Below, in pieces: positions 47,024 to 56,297 of a stretch of DNA of 64,000 nt. The stretch is from JACVRX01 sp963819885 (GTDB lineage: Bacteria; Actinomycetota; Actinomycetes; Jiangellales; Jiangellaceae), in NCBI GenBank assembly GCA_963819885.1, contig CAWFXV010000032.1, forward strand, positions 1 through 64,000. The letters are read 5' to 3'. The translations under genes and the position numbers were made by a program. The notes below the pieces were generated by a model. The model saw nothing but the letters and a program-made list of their open reading frames with translations. It was not told where the DNA came from and searched no databases. The stretch's first letter is position 1, and the number at the start of each line of letters is the position of its first letter.

Positions 47024-47330
47024 GTGACCATTCGGGTCAGCCCCAGCGGCACTCGTGGAGCGCGGGTGCCCAATCGCGGTCCGCTCGCGAAGCTGTTCAA
47101 GCTCACCGGCAAGCTGCAAATCCGGAACTACCGCCGCTCCGGGGGCAGCGGCTCAGCTCCAGGATGGGGTTCCCGGTGGTGCTGCTCACCACGCGTGGAG
47201 CGAAACCGGGCGCACCCGGACAACAGCGGTCCGGGGTTTTCCGGACGGACAGAACTCCTGGCTTGTGGTCGCCTCGCTGGCCGGAGCCGCACGCCACCCC
47301 CCCATCGTGCGACTGCCCCGACAGCCCTAA
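47024..47330 (+). pseudogene. Decayed deazaflavin (F420)-dependent nitroreductase, DDN family
   Basis: The DDN-family signature is spread over three frames. The first reads V-S-P-S-G-T-R-G-A-R-V-P-N to R-R-S-G-G-S-G. The second reads M-G-F-P-V-V-L-L-T-T-R-G-A-K. The third reads G-F-P-D-G-Q-N-S-W-L-V-V-A-S-L-A-G-A-A-R-H-P, with a stop soon after. At least two frameshifts, plus loss of the last ~50 residues, make it non-functional. It begins at GTG 47024 with a good GGAGG upstream, so it was formerly a real gene following the PPOX gene. Confidence 0.8.
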
Positions 47331-47490
47331 GGGCGGCTGGCACCGCCCCCGTCGTAGGTGCGGGTTTCGTTCGTGCGGCCATGGCGGCGTGTAGCCTCCG
47401 GCGACCTGGCGGTCGGGCGCACCACCTGTGACGCCACTGCCGGCTGGCCGTCGGTGAGGGCAGGCTCCCCATGCCGCCTAACGCAGGAAT

Positions 47491-47790
47491 CCGGTCTACC
47501 AGGTGGGCGGTAAGTCGTTCGTCTTCTTCCGTAATCCGCGGCCGGACGCGGTCGATCCCGACACCGGGGAGCGCTATCCGGATGTGATCGTGTTCTGGGT
47601 GGCGTCCGAGGCGGACAAGCAGGCGCTGGTTCAGGACCAGGCGTCGCCGTTCTTCACGACCGCGCATTTCGAGGGCCACTGGTCTGTGTTGTTGCGGGCC
47701 AGCCGGATCGGTGAGCTCACCGTGCAGGAGCTGGCCGAGGTGGTTCAGGACGCGTGGCTATGCCGCACGCATCAGGCGCTTTCCTGCTGA
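47491..47790 (+). pseudogene. 5'-truncated YjbR/MmcQ-family gene
   Basis: From about 47491 the frame reads P-V-Y-Q-V-G-G-K-S-F-V-F-F-R, the middle of the YjbR/MmcQ fold. The normal first ~30 residues are missing, and an in-frame TAA at 47479-47481 blocks any extension. A GTG at 47503 could start a 95-residue remnant. The final residues (C-R-T-H-Q-A-L-S-C) are atypical. It overlaps the convergent VOC gene by 19 bases. Confidence 0.7.
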
Positions 47791-48203
47791 GCGACCTTTC
47801 CCTGTTGCAGAATCCGGATGGGGTTGCCGAACGGATCCCGAACGCCCATGTCAATGCCGTAGAAGTGCTCGGTAGGTTCCTGGGTGAAGTCGGTTACGCC
47901 GCGCTCGCGGAGCGTGTAGTACAGGGCGCGAGCGTCGTCGGTGATGAAGACGAGGCCGCCCAAGGCACCTTTGGTGATCAACTCGCGGAGTCGCTCGGCC
48001 GTCGCTTCGTCATGTAGCGGCGGACCTGGCTGCTCGAGCGAGATCTCGGTCGGCCGATCGCCGGTAGCCCGCACAGTCAGCCAGCGGTAGTCGCCCTGCT
48101 GCACGTCATTGCCCTTCTCGAGCCCGAGCTTGTTGACGTAGAAGTCGAGCGCCTCCTCCTTGTCGAGGACATAGATGGAAGCGACATTCAGCCTGCTGAT
48201 CAT
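47772..48203 (-). CDS. VOC-family (glyoxalase/bleomycin-resistance-type) protein
   Basis: 143 residues with two beta-alpha-beta-beta-beta halves: V-A-S-I-Y-V-L-D-K-E-E-A-L-D-F-Y and F-I-T-D-D-A-R-A-L-Y-Y-T-L-R. The metal-ligand-like H, E and the C-terminal D-P-F-G-N-P-I motif are present. It lies 39 bases downstream of an AraC regulator on the same strand, so they probably form a regulator-effector pair. Confidence 0.9.
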   Translation of the reverse strand: MISRLNVASIYVLDKEEALDFYVNKLGLEKGNDVQQGDYRWLTVRATGDRPTEISLEQPGPPLHDEATAERLRELITKGALGGLVFITDDARALYYTLRERGVTDFTQEPTEHFYGIDMGVRDPFGNPIRILQQGKVAQQESA

Positions 48204-48242
48204 CTCGTTCTCCTGCGCCGTTCCCGGTGAAACGACCCAATC

Positions 48243-48695
48243 CTACGGAGCGGAAACCGAGGAGGCTTCTCCAAAACTGCTCGACTGTGCTGACCGCGCA
48301 ACGCTGCTCCGAGGTCGCAGGGCGGCGAGCTGGACGCAGTGCGGCGCCACGACCGGGCCGTGCCCCACCCGATAGGCGCTCGGCGTCTCGCCGACGATCG
48401 CCCGGAACGTTCGGCTGAATGTCCCGAGGCTGGTGAAACCGACAGCGATGCAGACGTCGGTGATCGTGCGGTCAGTCTCACGCAGGAGAAACATCGAGCG
48501 CTCGACCCGCCGCCGCTGCAGGTAGCGATGGGGCGTCTCGCCGTAGACGGAGCGGAAGCAGCGGCTGAAGTGGGCCGGCGAGATGTGGGCCACCGCAGCC
48601 ACGGCGCGCACGTCGAGCGGCTCGGCGTAGGCGCGATCCATCGCGTCTCGGGCGCGCAGCAGGCGCCGGTTGAGATCTTCAGATTCGCGGCTCAC
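48243..48695 (-). CDS. AraC-family transcriptional regulator (HTH-only type)
   Basis: 150 residues from GTG 48695. Two helix-turn-helix motifs: V-A-A-V-A-H-I-S-P-A-H-F-S-R-C-F, then I-T-D-V-C-I-A-V-G-F-T-S-L-G-T-F-S-R-T-F. There is no N-terminal ligand domain, and the C-terminal ~35 residues are a low-complexity tail. Likely controls the adjacent VOC gene. Confidence 0.88.
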   Translation of the reverse strand: MSRESEDLNRRLLRARDAMDRAYAEPLDVRAVAAVAHISPAHFSRCFRSVYGETPHRYLQRRRVERSMFLLRETDRTITDVCIAVGFTSLGTFSRTFRAIVGETPSAYRVGHGPVVAPHCVQLAALRPRSSVARSAQSSSFGEASSVSAP

Positions 48696-49056
48696 CCGCC
48701 AACGCTAGTCGAGATGGTGCGATCGCCAATGGCCGGCTTGGAGGACTTCCATCACGACTTTTGCCGCGGTTCATCGACGCACAGCGGACGTTCCACCTTG
48801 GGGACGCAGCCCCGAACAACGCCCTCTGGACAAGAACCGATTCTGTGATGCTCTTCGCCGCGCGGGGACTCTGCGAAAGCGGGACCGAGCACGTGACGGA
48901 GACGTTCCATCGGTCGCTTCCGAGTTCTCTCCGCAGTACTTGACTCATCGAGCGACCGGCAGGCAGGTCAAGGACGAGGTCCAAGCCCGATGAGTTTAGC
49001 GAGCGAGCCAGGTCTCAATAGCATCACACGACAAACGATGACGGGAGGAGCTTCAC
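48696..49056. other. Intergenic region
   Basis: About 360 bases between the divergent AraC gene and the alpha/beta hydrolase. I see no gene family in any frame. A good GGAGG (49042-49046) serves the hydrolase. Promoters of both genes should lie here. Confidence 0.3.
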
Positions 49057-49890
49057 GTGACCGCCGACCGGACGACCGAGACGGAGGGCGTCGGCGAGTA
49101 CGCCGAGGTCAATGGCATCAACCTCTACTACGAGACCCACGGAGCGGGGCGACCCATGATCCTGCTGCACGGTGGGCTCGGATCCGGCGAGATGTTCGGG
49201 CCGACGCTCCCCGCGCTGGCGGAGCGGCACCAGGTCATCGCCGTCGACCTCCAAGGGCACGGGCGCACGGCGGACATCGACCGGCCGATCGACATCAAGC
49301 TGATGGCCGACGACATCGCGGCGCTCATCGACCACCTCGGGCTGGGGAAGCCCGACATCGTCGGCTATTCGCTCGGCGGTGGCGTTGCGCTCTTCACTGC
49401 GGTGAAGTATCCGGAGAAGGTAGGCAAGCTCGTCAGCGCCTCGGCTAACGTCCGGCGTGACGCCATTCCGCCTGAGATGCTCGCCCAGCAAGCCCAGGTG
49501 AACGCGGCGGCGGCTCCATTCATGAAGGACACGCCGATGTACCAGCTCTACCAGCGGGTCGCGCCGCATCCCGAAGACTTCGGGCGGCTGCTGGACAAGA
49601 TGGGCGAGTCGATGGGCAAGGACTTCGACTTCAGCGAGGAGGTTCGGGGCTTGCAGGTGCCCACGCTCATCGTCGCCGCCGACGCCGACATGGCACCACC
49701 GAGGCACTACATCGAGGTCTTCAAACTGCTCGACGGCGGCCTCCGCGACGGCGGCTGGATGGGCGAAGGCCGGCCCAAGGGCGGACACGCGCTCGCGATC
49801 CTGCCCGGCCTGACCCACTACAACCTCGCCGTCTCGCCCCTCTTCGCGGCGGTCACCCTCGACTTTCTCGACGCTCAGAGCGGGGGCTGA
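49057..49890 (+). CDS. Alpha/beta-fold hydrolase
   Basis: 277 residues from GTG 49057. The oxyanion loop is L-L-H-G-G-L-G, the nucleophile lies in G-Y-S-L-G-G-G, and the acid and His positions lie in the expected C-terminal region. The substrate is unknown; haloperoxidase or esterase types are possible. A glycine-rich C-terminal insert (G-L-R-D-G-G-W) precedes the His motif. Confidence 0.88.
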   Translation: MTADRTTETEGVGEYAEVNGINLYYETHGAGRPMILLHGGLGSGEMFGPTLPALAERHQVIAVDLQGHGRTADIDRPIDIKLMADDIAALIDHLGLGKPDIVGYSLGGGVALFTAVKYPEKVGKLVSASANVRRDAIPPEMLAQQAQVNAAAAPFMKDTPMYQLYQRVAPHPEDFGRLLDKMGESMGKDFDFSEEVRGLQVPTLIVAADADMAPPRHYIEVFKLLDGGLRDGGWMGEGRPKGGHALAILPGLTHYNLAVSPLFAAVTLDFLDAQSGG

Positions 49891-50323
49891 GCCACCACGG
49901 CTGGGAGCTCTTCGCCTCCGCCGTCAGTCGTCGTGCGGGGTCGACCCATGGCGGTCAAGCACATCCACCAGAAGCCCAAGTCGAAACCGCGGCGACCAAG
50001 GTCGAGATGGAGGTCTTCGGCAACCCCATCGTGCTTGCCCAAGCCGCCATCACCGACGATCGCGTGACCGGGAGAAGCGCAGCGGGTTCGCCACCGCCGT
50101 GAGGTCATCGTCACGGCCGAGCAGGGGTTGGGCTCGTGCCGCACACCGTGCCGGACCATCGGCAAAGTGCCCTGCACCAACTGCAGGCGTTGGGGGTGGT
50201 GGCGATGACGTCGCATCCAGACTCTCATCCGACGGCACAAATCGGAGCACTCTCTCGGGCGCGGCCCGGGTTGGCCGTCGCTGGCCTCTAGGCTCGTGGA
50301 CCCGATGAAGAGATCTCTCATGA
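49891..50323. other. Intergenic region without a supported gene
   Basis: About 430 bases. One frame reads K-V-E-M-E-V-F-G-N-P-I-V-L-A-Q-A-A-I-T-D-D-R-V near 49995-50065 and looks coding-like but is open on neither side. It may be the remains of another gene. Confidence 0.3.
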
Positions 50324-51064
50324 ATGCAATCAACACACGCCTCGGGCTGGCAAAAGGGCACAGCGGACGTGGGGGTTGACTTGGGATCGTCGGATCGGCG
50401 GTTCCCGTCCGATGACGAGCTGACTGGCCGGCTGCAGGACAGGGACGAGGCTGCGTACGTGTTGCTGGTGGACTCCTGGTCGGGCGGAATGTTGCGGCTG
50501 GCGCGATCGTTCGTGTCAACCGACGACTCCGCCGCGGAGGTCGTCCAGGAGGCCTGGCTGGCTGTCATCGAGGGGATCGCCGCGTTCGAAGGTCGGTCCT
50601 CGCTCAAGACGTGGGTGTATCGGATTGTGGTGAACATTGCCAAGCGCCGCGGCGCTCGGGAGAGTCGCACTGTCCCGTCGAGCAGTCTGTCGCCGACTCG
50701 CGAGGTGAAGGGTCCGACGGTCGATGCGGACCGGTTCCGTCGCCCGGATGAGCCGTATGCGGGCCACTGGCGCGAGTTCCCGGCGCGGTGGCCGTCACCG
50801 GAACAGCAGACGCTGGCCAGCGAAGTCCGGTCGCAAGTGGCCGCGGCGGTTGGCCAGCTGCCCGACAGCCAGCGAATCGTGATCACGCTTCGCGACGTCG
50901 AGGGGTACAGCTCTGCGGAGGTGTGCTCGATCCTCGATATCTCGGCGGGGTACCAGCGCGTGCTGCTGCACCGTGCCCGCGCGTTTGTCCGGGGACGACT
51001 GGAGGACTACTTCGCGGGCGGTCATGACGGAGAGCGGACCGGTGACGAGGCGGGGACGTCCTGA
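50324..51064 (+). CDS. ECF-type RNA polymerase sigma factor
   Basis: 246 residues from ATG 50324 (GTG 50369 is an alternative). Region 2: A-A-E-V-V-Q-E-A-W-L-A-V and F-E-G-R-S-S-L-K-T-W-V-Y-R-I. Region 4: L-P-D-S-Q-R-I-V-I-T-L-R-D-V-E-G-Y-S-S-A-E-V. There is a longer than usual linker between regions 2 and 4 (~60 residues, charged). It is followed 98 bases later by an MFS transporter that carries a ZAS anti-sigma domain, its likely regulator. Confidence 0.93.
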   Translation: MQSTHASGWQKGTADVGVDLGSSDRRFPSDDELTGRLQDRDEAAYVLLVDSWSGGMLRLARSFVSTDDSAAEVVQEAWLAVIEGIAAFEGRSSLKTWVYRIVVNIAKRRGARESRTVPSSSLSPTREVKGPTVDADRFRRPDEPYAGHWREFPARWPSPEQQTLASEVRSQVAAAVGQLPDSQRIVITLRDVEGYSSAEVCSILDISAGYQRVLLHRARAFVRGRLEDYFAGGHDGERTGDEAGTS

Positions 51065-51162
51065 GCGGTGCCAGCCGCCACGCACCACTCGCCGTCATCC
51101 ACAGCCGTGTAGCTGACAGCAACGTGTTGTAACGCCAGCGCCGAAGGTGACACTGAATTCAC

Positions 51163-52707
51163 ATGACCCGTCGCACGTCGCTGGCAGCGAAGCCGGGCAG
51201 GCCACAGTCGGAGGCCTCGTTGCGCAGGCGGTTGCTGCCGCTGCTCATGGCGGTGTGGTTCCAGGGGTTTCTGCTCTGGGTGCCGGTCGAGAAACTGTTC
51301 ATGAGCGAGATCGGTTTCGACCCGGCGAGCGTCGGCCTCATGGCGGCCGCTTATGCCGCCGTGGTGCCGATCATCGAGATCCCCTCCGGGATCCTCGCCG
51401 ACCGGTGGAGCCGGCGAGGTGTGCTGATCATCTCGAGCGTCGCGCTGATGCTGTGCTCACTGATCGGGGGGCTAAGCAACAACGTCGCGACCTATATCGT
51501 CGGCGCTCTCGTTCTCGGCGTCTACTTCGCCATGTATTCGGGCACGATGGACGCCGTCGTATACGACACCGTGCTCGAGGAGACCGGCGACAGCGAGGCG
51601 TTTGAGAAGCGGATCGGGCGGGTTCGGTTCGTGGAGAGCATTGCCCTGGTGTCGAGCTCGCTGCTCGGCGGATGGCTCGCCGGCCTGACCACCACCCGGC
51701 TGATGTACTTCCTGAGCGTGCCGGTGGCTGCGCTGTCGATCGTCGCGTTCCTCAGATTCCGGGAGCCGCAGCTGCACAAGACCGAAGAGGACACCACGCT
51801 TCGGGAGCAGCTCGCCATGACCTACCGGACGCTCACCCAGGGTGGACGCCTGCTGCCGATCGTCGGCCTGGCCGTATTGACCTCACTCGTCTTGCAGGTG
51901 GTCTTCGAGTTCGGTCCACTGTGGCTGGTCGCGTTGGCAGCGCCGGCCGTGCTGTACGGACCGTACTGGGCCGCGCTGGTGTCGACCCTGGGGCTAGGTG
52001 GGCTGCTCGCCGGCAAGCTGCGACTGGACCGGCTGCTGACGCTGGGCCCGGTCGTCGGCCTGATGATCCTGGCCGGCCTGGCGCTGACCCGCCATGCCGG
52101 AGTGGGGATCGTCACCCTCGCGCAAGTGGTTCTCGCCCTACTGATGGTGATCGCGAGCATCCATGTCACACGATTGCTGCACGACGCAGTGCCATCGACG
52201 GTCCGCTCCGGAGTGGCCTCAGGTGTCGGTGCGATCTCCTGGATCGCCTTCCTGCCCGTCGCCCTCGTCTTCGGGATCATCAGCAAGCAGAGCGGAGTGC
52301 AAACCGCCAGTTGGCTGATCGTCGGCGCGACCGTGTTCGTCGGCGCCCTGCTGTTGGCGATGGCCAAACGCGGCCGAGCCGCACCCACGATCGCCCAGCC
52401 GGAGGTGCCGGTCGAGACGCGCTCCGGCGAGCGGGGGCACGCGTGGAACCTGCACGGCAGCGGCGACCTGGTCAGCGACCTCGTCTGCGCCGAGTTCGTC
52501 GAGCTAGTCACCGCCTTCCTGGACGGCACGCTCGACCCGATCACCGAACGCCGCCTTGTCGACCACCTGCCGAACTGCGTCGGCTGTGAGCGATACCTCG
52601 ACCAGTTCCAGCAGACCATCCGGTCCCTCGGTGACCTGCCCGCGCAGGGCCTGCGGCCCGAGGATCGGGAGGCCCTAATGGCCGCATTCCGAGCCGCGCC
52701 ACGCTGA
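51163..52707 (+). CDS. MFS transporter with C-terminal zinc anti-sigma (ZAS, zf-HC2) domain
   Basis: 514 residues. Residues ~20-410 form a 12-helix major facilitator; motif A is G-I-L-A-D-R-W-S-R-R-G. A short linker is followed by residues ~440-514, a complete ZAS domain: D-L-V-C-A-E-F-V-E-L-V-T, then H-L-P-N-C-V-G-C giving the HxxxCxxC, and Y-L-D-Q-F. There is no stop, frameshift or obvious independent start between the two parts; only one in-frame GTG (~52405) exists. ZAS proteins hold ECF sigma factors inactive. Coupling one to a transporter would let transport state control the adjacent sigma factor. Confidence 0.85.
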   Translation: MTRRTSLAAKPGRPQSEASLRRRLLPLLMAVWFQGFLLWVPVEKLFMSEIGFDPASVGLMAAAYAAVVPIIEIPSGILADRWSRRGVLIISSVALMLCSLIGGLSNNVATYIVGALVLGVYFAMYSGTMDAVVYDTVLEETGDSEAFEKRIGRVRFVESIALVSSSLLGGWLAGLTTTRLMYFLSVPVAALSIVAFLRFREPQLHKTEEDTTLREQLAMTYRTLTQGGRLLPIVGLAVLTSLVLQVVFEFGPLWLVALAAPAVLYGPYWAALVSTLGLGGLLAGKLRLDRLLTLGPVVGLMILAGLALTRHAGVGIVTLAQVVLALLMVIASIHVTRLLHDAVPSTVRSGVASGVGAISWIAFLPVALVFGIISKQSGVQTASWLIVGATVFVGALLLAMAKRGRAAPTIAQPEVPVETRSGERGHAWNLHGSGDLVSDLVCAEFVELVTAFLDGTLDPITERRLVDHLPNCVGCERYLDQFQQTIRSLGDLPAQGLRPEDREALMAAFRAAPR

Positions 52708-52885
52708 CGACGCCATCTCGCACCGGCGTAGCCAGTGCACGGACTCGGCGGCTGCGAGTCCTCCGCCGCCGGGTACAGGTTTCGAGGTGCTTGGGCTTGA
52801 TGTCGTCTGTCGAGGCCTGACCCCCGGCGGTCAGCGGCAACGTCGACCCTTCCCAATCGGCGCGAAGCGGTAGATCGTTGCAGGC
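52708..52885. other. Short intergenic region
   Basis: 178 bases containing a weak G/C-rich hairpin around 52747-52771 (GGCGG ... CCGCC). No gene is seen. It may hold the terminator of the sigma/transporter operon and the promoter of the next gene. Confidence 0.3.
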
Positions 52886-54283
52886 ATGACTGCACGGGGG
52901 GACGTTTATCGCGCTGCCTTGGATCGGGCGCACGCCCACGCGTTGGCTTGGCTCGATTCGATCCCGGATCGTCCGATCGGCCCTCGACAGACCGCCGATG
53001 AGGTGCTCGCCAGGCTGGCAACACCACTTCCGGACGGGCCAAGTGACCCGGCGGCGGTGGTCGACCTGCTGGCCGAGATCGGTGATCCCGGTCTGATGGC
53101 GATGGGCTCCGGACGGTTCTACGGATGGGTCATCGGTGGCACGCTTCCCGCGGCCATGGCGGCCGACTGGCTGGTGAGCGTGTGGGACCAGACCCCCGGG
53201 TTGCGCTACCTCGCGCCGACCGCGGCGGCAGCCGAGGACGCAGCGGCGGGCTGGCTACTAGACCTGCTCGGGCTGCCGGCCGGCTCGGATGTCGGGTTCA
53301 CCACCGGTGCCACGATGGCCAGCTTCACCGGGTTGATGGCGGGCCGCTTCCAGGTGCTCGCCGATGCCGGCTGGGATATCAACGCCCGAGGGCTGTCGGG
53401 GGCGCCTGCGGTGACAACCCTGGTGGGCGCCGAGCGACACAGCACCATTGACTGCGCACTGCGTTATCTCGGCCTGGGCGCGCCGGTCCCGGTGGCGGCC
53501 GACGACCAGGGACGGATTCGCCTCGACGCGCTGGCTACGGCGCTGGAGCAAACCGGCGGACCGACAATCCTGTGCCTGCAGGCTGGAAATATTCACTCCG
53601 GCGCGTTCGACCCGATCGGTGAGGCAGTCGCGTTGGCCCATGGGTACGGCGCGTGGGTGCATGTCGACGGGGCGTTCGGACTGTGGGCCGCCGCAGCGCC
53701 GAGCCTGCGCCATCACCTGGCCGGCTATGAGACCGCGGACTCGTGGTCGACAGACGCGCACAAGACGTTGAACGTGCCCTACGACAGCGGCCTGATCATC
53801 GTCGCGGATCCCCGTCCGTTGCGGGCGGCCTGCGATGTGCATGCCGCCTACCTACAGCCAGCCGACGAACTTGGCTGGGCTGATCCGCTGGCCAAGGTGC
53901 CGGAAATGTCGCGGCGCGCTCGCGGGGTACCGATCTGGGCCGCGTTGAGATCGCTCGGGCGGTCCGGGGTGGCCGATCTGGTCGAGGGTCTGGCCCGCCA
54001 TGCCGGGGCCATCGCCGAAGCCGTGGGCCAGATCGACGGCGCCGAGGTGCTGAACGAGGTGGTCTTCACCCAGGTCTTGGTCAGCTTCGGCGACGACGAG
54101 ACGACCCGAGCCGTCACCGACGCGGTGATCGCTGATGGCACAACCTGGATGGCGGGCTCGCGCTGGCACGACCGGGACGTGCTGCGGATATCGGTGAGCA
54201 ACTGGTCAACGGACGCGGATGATGTGACGGCCTCGGCGGACGCGGTCCTCCGCGCGGTGAAATCGGTTCGCTCCAGCGCCTGA
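52886..54283 (+). CDS. Pyridoxal-phosphate-dependent decarboxylase (AADC/group II type)
   Basis: 465 residues. The PLP-binding lysine lies in S-T-D-A-H-K-T-L-N, and the upstream H-V-D-G-A-F-G aspartate contacts the pyridine nitrogen. The N-terminal G-S-G-R-F-Y-G-W-V-I-G-G segment is typical of this group. Substrate (aromatic or acidic amino acid) cannot be assigned. Complete length and intact active site. Confidence 0.9.
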   Translation: MTARGDVYRAALDRAHAHALAWLDSIPDRPIGPRQTADEVLARLATPLPDGPSDPAAVVDLLAEIGDPGLMAMGSGRFYGWVIGGTLPAAMAADWLVSVWDQTPGLRYLAPTAAAAEDAAAGWLLDLLGLPAGSDVGFTTGATMASFTGLMAGRFQVLADAGWDINARGLSGAPAVTTLVGAERHSTIDCALRYLGLGAPVPVAADDQGRIRLDALATALEQTGGPTILCLQAGNIHSGAFDPIGEAVALAHGYGAWVHVDGAFGLWAAAAPSLRHHLAGYETADSWSTDAHKTLNVPYDSGLIIVADPRPLRAACDVHAAYLQPADELGWADPLAKVPEMSRRARGVPIWAALRSLGRSGVADLVEGLARHAGAIAEAVGQIDGAEVLNEVVFTQVLVSFGDDETTRAVTDAVIADGTTWMAGSRWHDRDVLRISVSNWSTDADDVTASADAVLRAVKSVRSSA

Positions 54284-54360
54284 TCGGCGATCACACCTCT
54301 CGTCCCGCAGGATGTTGGAGGGCCTGTCTGCCGCCGGTGGTGTGCCACGTCGGCCGCAGT

Positions 54361-55250
54361 TCAGCGGGTGGCGCGCATCGCCGGCATGACGGTGTCAGTG
54401 ACTTCGTCGAACACGTTCTGCTCACTGGGCCGATCGCGCCAGGTTTGCGGCCAGTACAGCACGAACTCATCGATCCCGATATGCCGGAAGCGGCCGACCA
54501 TGTCAGTGAAGTACTGCACCGACTGCCAGGGCGTCAGTGGCGGGAAGCAGACCACCTGGTGGCGGATGGTTGCGGGATCTCGTCCGAGGTCGGCGCACAC
54601 ATCGTCGAAGCGTCGGCTGCGATCGGCGGTGATGGTGTGGAAGTCCTCGTCGGTCTGCACGCCGTATCCGCCCCAGCTGCTCCATCCGTCCGCGTACTGC
54701 GCGGCGATGCGCAGCATCCGCGGCCCATGCGCAGCGATGGTGATGGGCGGGCGTGGGCGCTGCACCGGCGAAGGGATGGTCTCGGCCCCGGCGCACCGGT
54801 AGAACCGGCCGTGGTAGTCGGTGATCTGCTGCCGTAGGAGCAGGTCGACCAGTTCTACGAACTCGGCGAACTGGTCGACCCGCTGGCCGGCCGGCCGATC
54901 CACGCCGGCTGCGGCCGCGCCGGCCGACGGGTCGCCCACGCCGAGGGCGAGTTCCAGCCGGCCGCCACTGAGGTGGTCGAGGGTCATCGCGGCTTTGGTC
55001 AACGTCACCGGATGGCGAAAGTACAGGCTGCTGACCAGCGTGCCCACTCGAATGCTTGTCGTGCCGACTGCCATCAGTGCCAGTGTCGTGGGACCGTCGA
55101 ACATTGCATGCCGAGCCCGATCGGGCTCCACCACCGTGTCGCAGTTCCACAACACGCGAATCCGAGCCGCTCGGCGTCCCGCCACCGCCGCCGCAGGACC
55201 CCCAGCGGCAGGTTCTGATACTGATACGCGCAGAAACGCAACTCCGCCAT
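54361..55250 (-). pseudogene. LLM-class oxidoreductase gene with an N-terminal frameshift
   Basis: From ATG 55250 the first ~31 codons read A-E-L-R-F-C-A-Y-Q-Y-Q-N-L-P. The gene then continues in another frame as V-L-W-N-C-D-T-V-V-E-P-D to the stop at 54361. Adding one base in the TTCGCGTG segment (complement of 55153-55160) restores L-G-F-D-V-L-W. Everything else is well preserved: L-E-L-A-L-G-V-G-D, P-I-T-I-A-A-H-G, luciferase-like barrel. If the shift is real, the protein is inactive; if a sequencing error, it is a normal F420/FMN-dependent enzyme. Confidence 0.82.
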
Positions 55251-55540
55251 CTGCGACCCTCATCTCCGCCCAACGCACTCAGCCAACCCGCCCGCCTCTC
55301 AAAGAGTGCCGGATCGGCGGCTGGCGCCGCACAGTCCACAAGAACAGCATCTCCGTAGTCCACCTTGGCCTCGACGACGGCGAGGTCACCGGCGATGACA
55401 ATCCGCGCGACGCTCGGCCGGCCGGGAATGTCTGGTACACCGCCCGGCGGCTCTCGCCACCGACGATCTACGCCGTCAAGCCTTCGCCGCTCAGTTCGCG
55501 GATGCAGATCACGATCGTCTCCTTGGTCGGGCTGCTTAGC
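55251..55540. other. Intergenic region
   Basis: About 290 bases. A minus-strand frame around 55240-55420 reads R-I-V-I-A-G-D-L-A-V-V-E-A-K-V-D-Y-G-D-A-V and looks coding-like, but it runs into the LLM gene in a wrong frame and has no family I can name. Confidence 0.3.
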
Positions 55541-56128
55541 TCAAACTTGGGTACCGAATTCTCCGGCCTCGATCGAAACTGGCAGCACATTGCCGGCCGA
55601 TGGCAACGGACAGACCCACCGTGCGTCGTACGCACAGGACGGGTTGTATAGGAAGTTGAGATCGACAATTAACCGGTCTTCGGCCAGCCCAAGGTCGGCA
55701 CCTTTAACTGTGTCCAGGAGATATCTGCCGCCGCCATAAGAGGTCGTCCAACACGTAGCATCTTTGACCGGAAGGAAAAGTCCCCCGCCGTACGATTCGA
55801 GCCACCAAACATCCAGAGTTCCCAAACCGGGTAACTCGACTCGACCGGCGCGCGTGAACGGAACGATTCCATCAGTGGTCGTCGGAATCTCCAGTCGAGC
55901 CGGCTCGGCGTCTTGCACCTGAACAGCGAACCGAAGCGCCGAGTCATAGGGACGGTATGTAAGACCTCGAAAGCTTGATCGCTCCACTGGAGAGTCCGGG
56001 TGGTCCGCGAAGAGTTGATCCCGAACACCGCGCCACCGATTCCACGCCGCCTCAGGGTCGGGCGTCGCCCGGACGGCCGCGTAGAGCTCGGAGACCGTAC
56101 GCCGCCAGCCGAGGAGAGACAACGTCAT
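55541..56128 (-). CDS. DUF1684-family protein
   Basis: 195 residues from ATG 56128 with GGAGGAATCTCC before it. Hallmarks of DUF1684: Y-G-G-G-L-F-L-P-V-K-D-A-T, Y-G-G-G-R-Y-L-L-D-T, and D-L-N-F-L-Y-N-P-S-C-A-Y-D near the C-terminus. The function is unknown. The start is clear from the ribosome site; a longer frame upstream is a shadow. Confidence 0.88.
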   Translation of the reverse strand: MTLSLLGWRRTVSELYAAVRATPDPEAAWNRWRGVRDQLFADHPDSPVERSSFRGLTYRPYDSALRFAVQVQDAEPARLEIPTTTDGIVPFTRAGRVELPGLGTLDVWWLESYGGGLFLPVKDATCWTTSYGGGRYLLDTVKGADLGLAEDRLIVDLNFLYNPSCAYDARWVCPLPSAGNVLPVSIEAGEFGTQV

Positions 56129-56297
56129 GGAGATTCCTCCCAGGAATGTGCCGGGTCTCGTCGGCCCGCGTCCAATCGCTCTCGTATCGTGCTCTGCGCC
56201 GACCCGACCAGGACGGAGCTCGGGGCCATGTGCGAGCCGAGTGGCGCCGCAGCATAGACAAGACTGCTGCTCGGCCCGCGGCTGAGAGTGGATCGGC

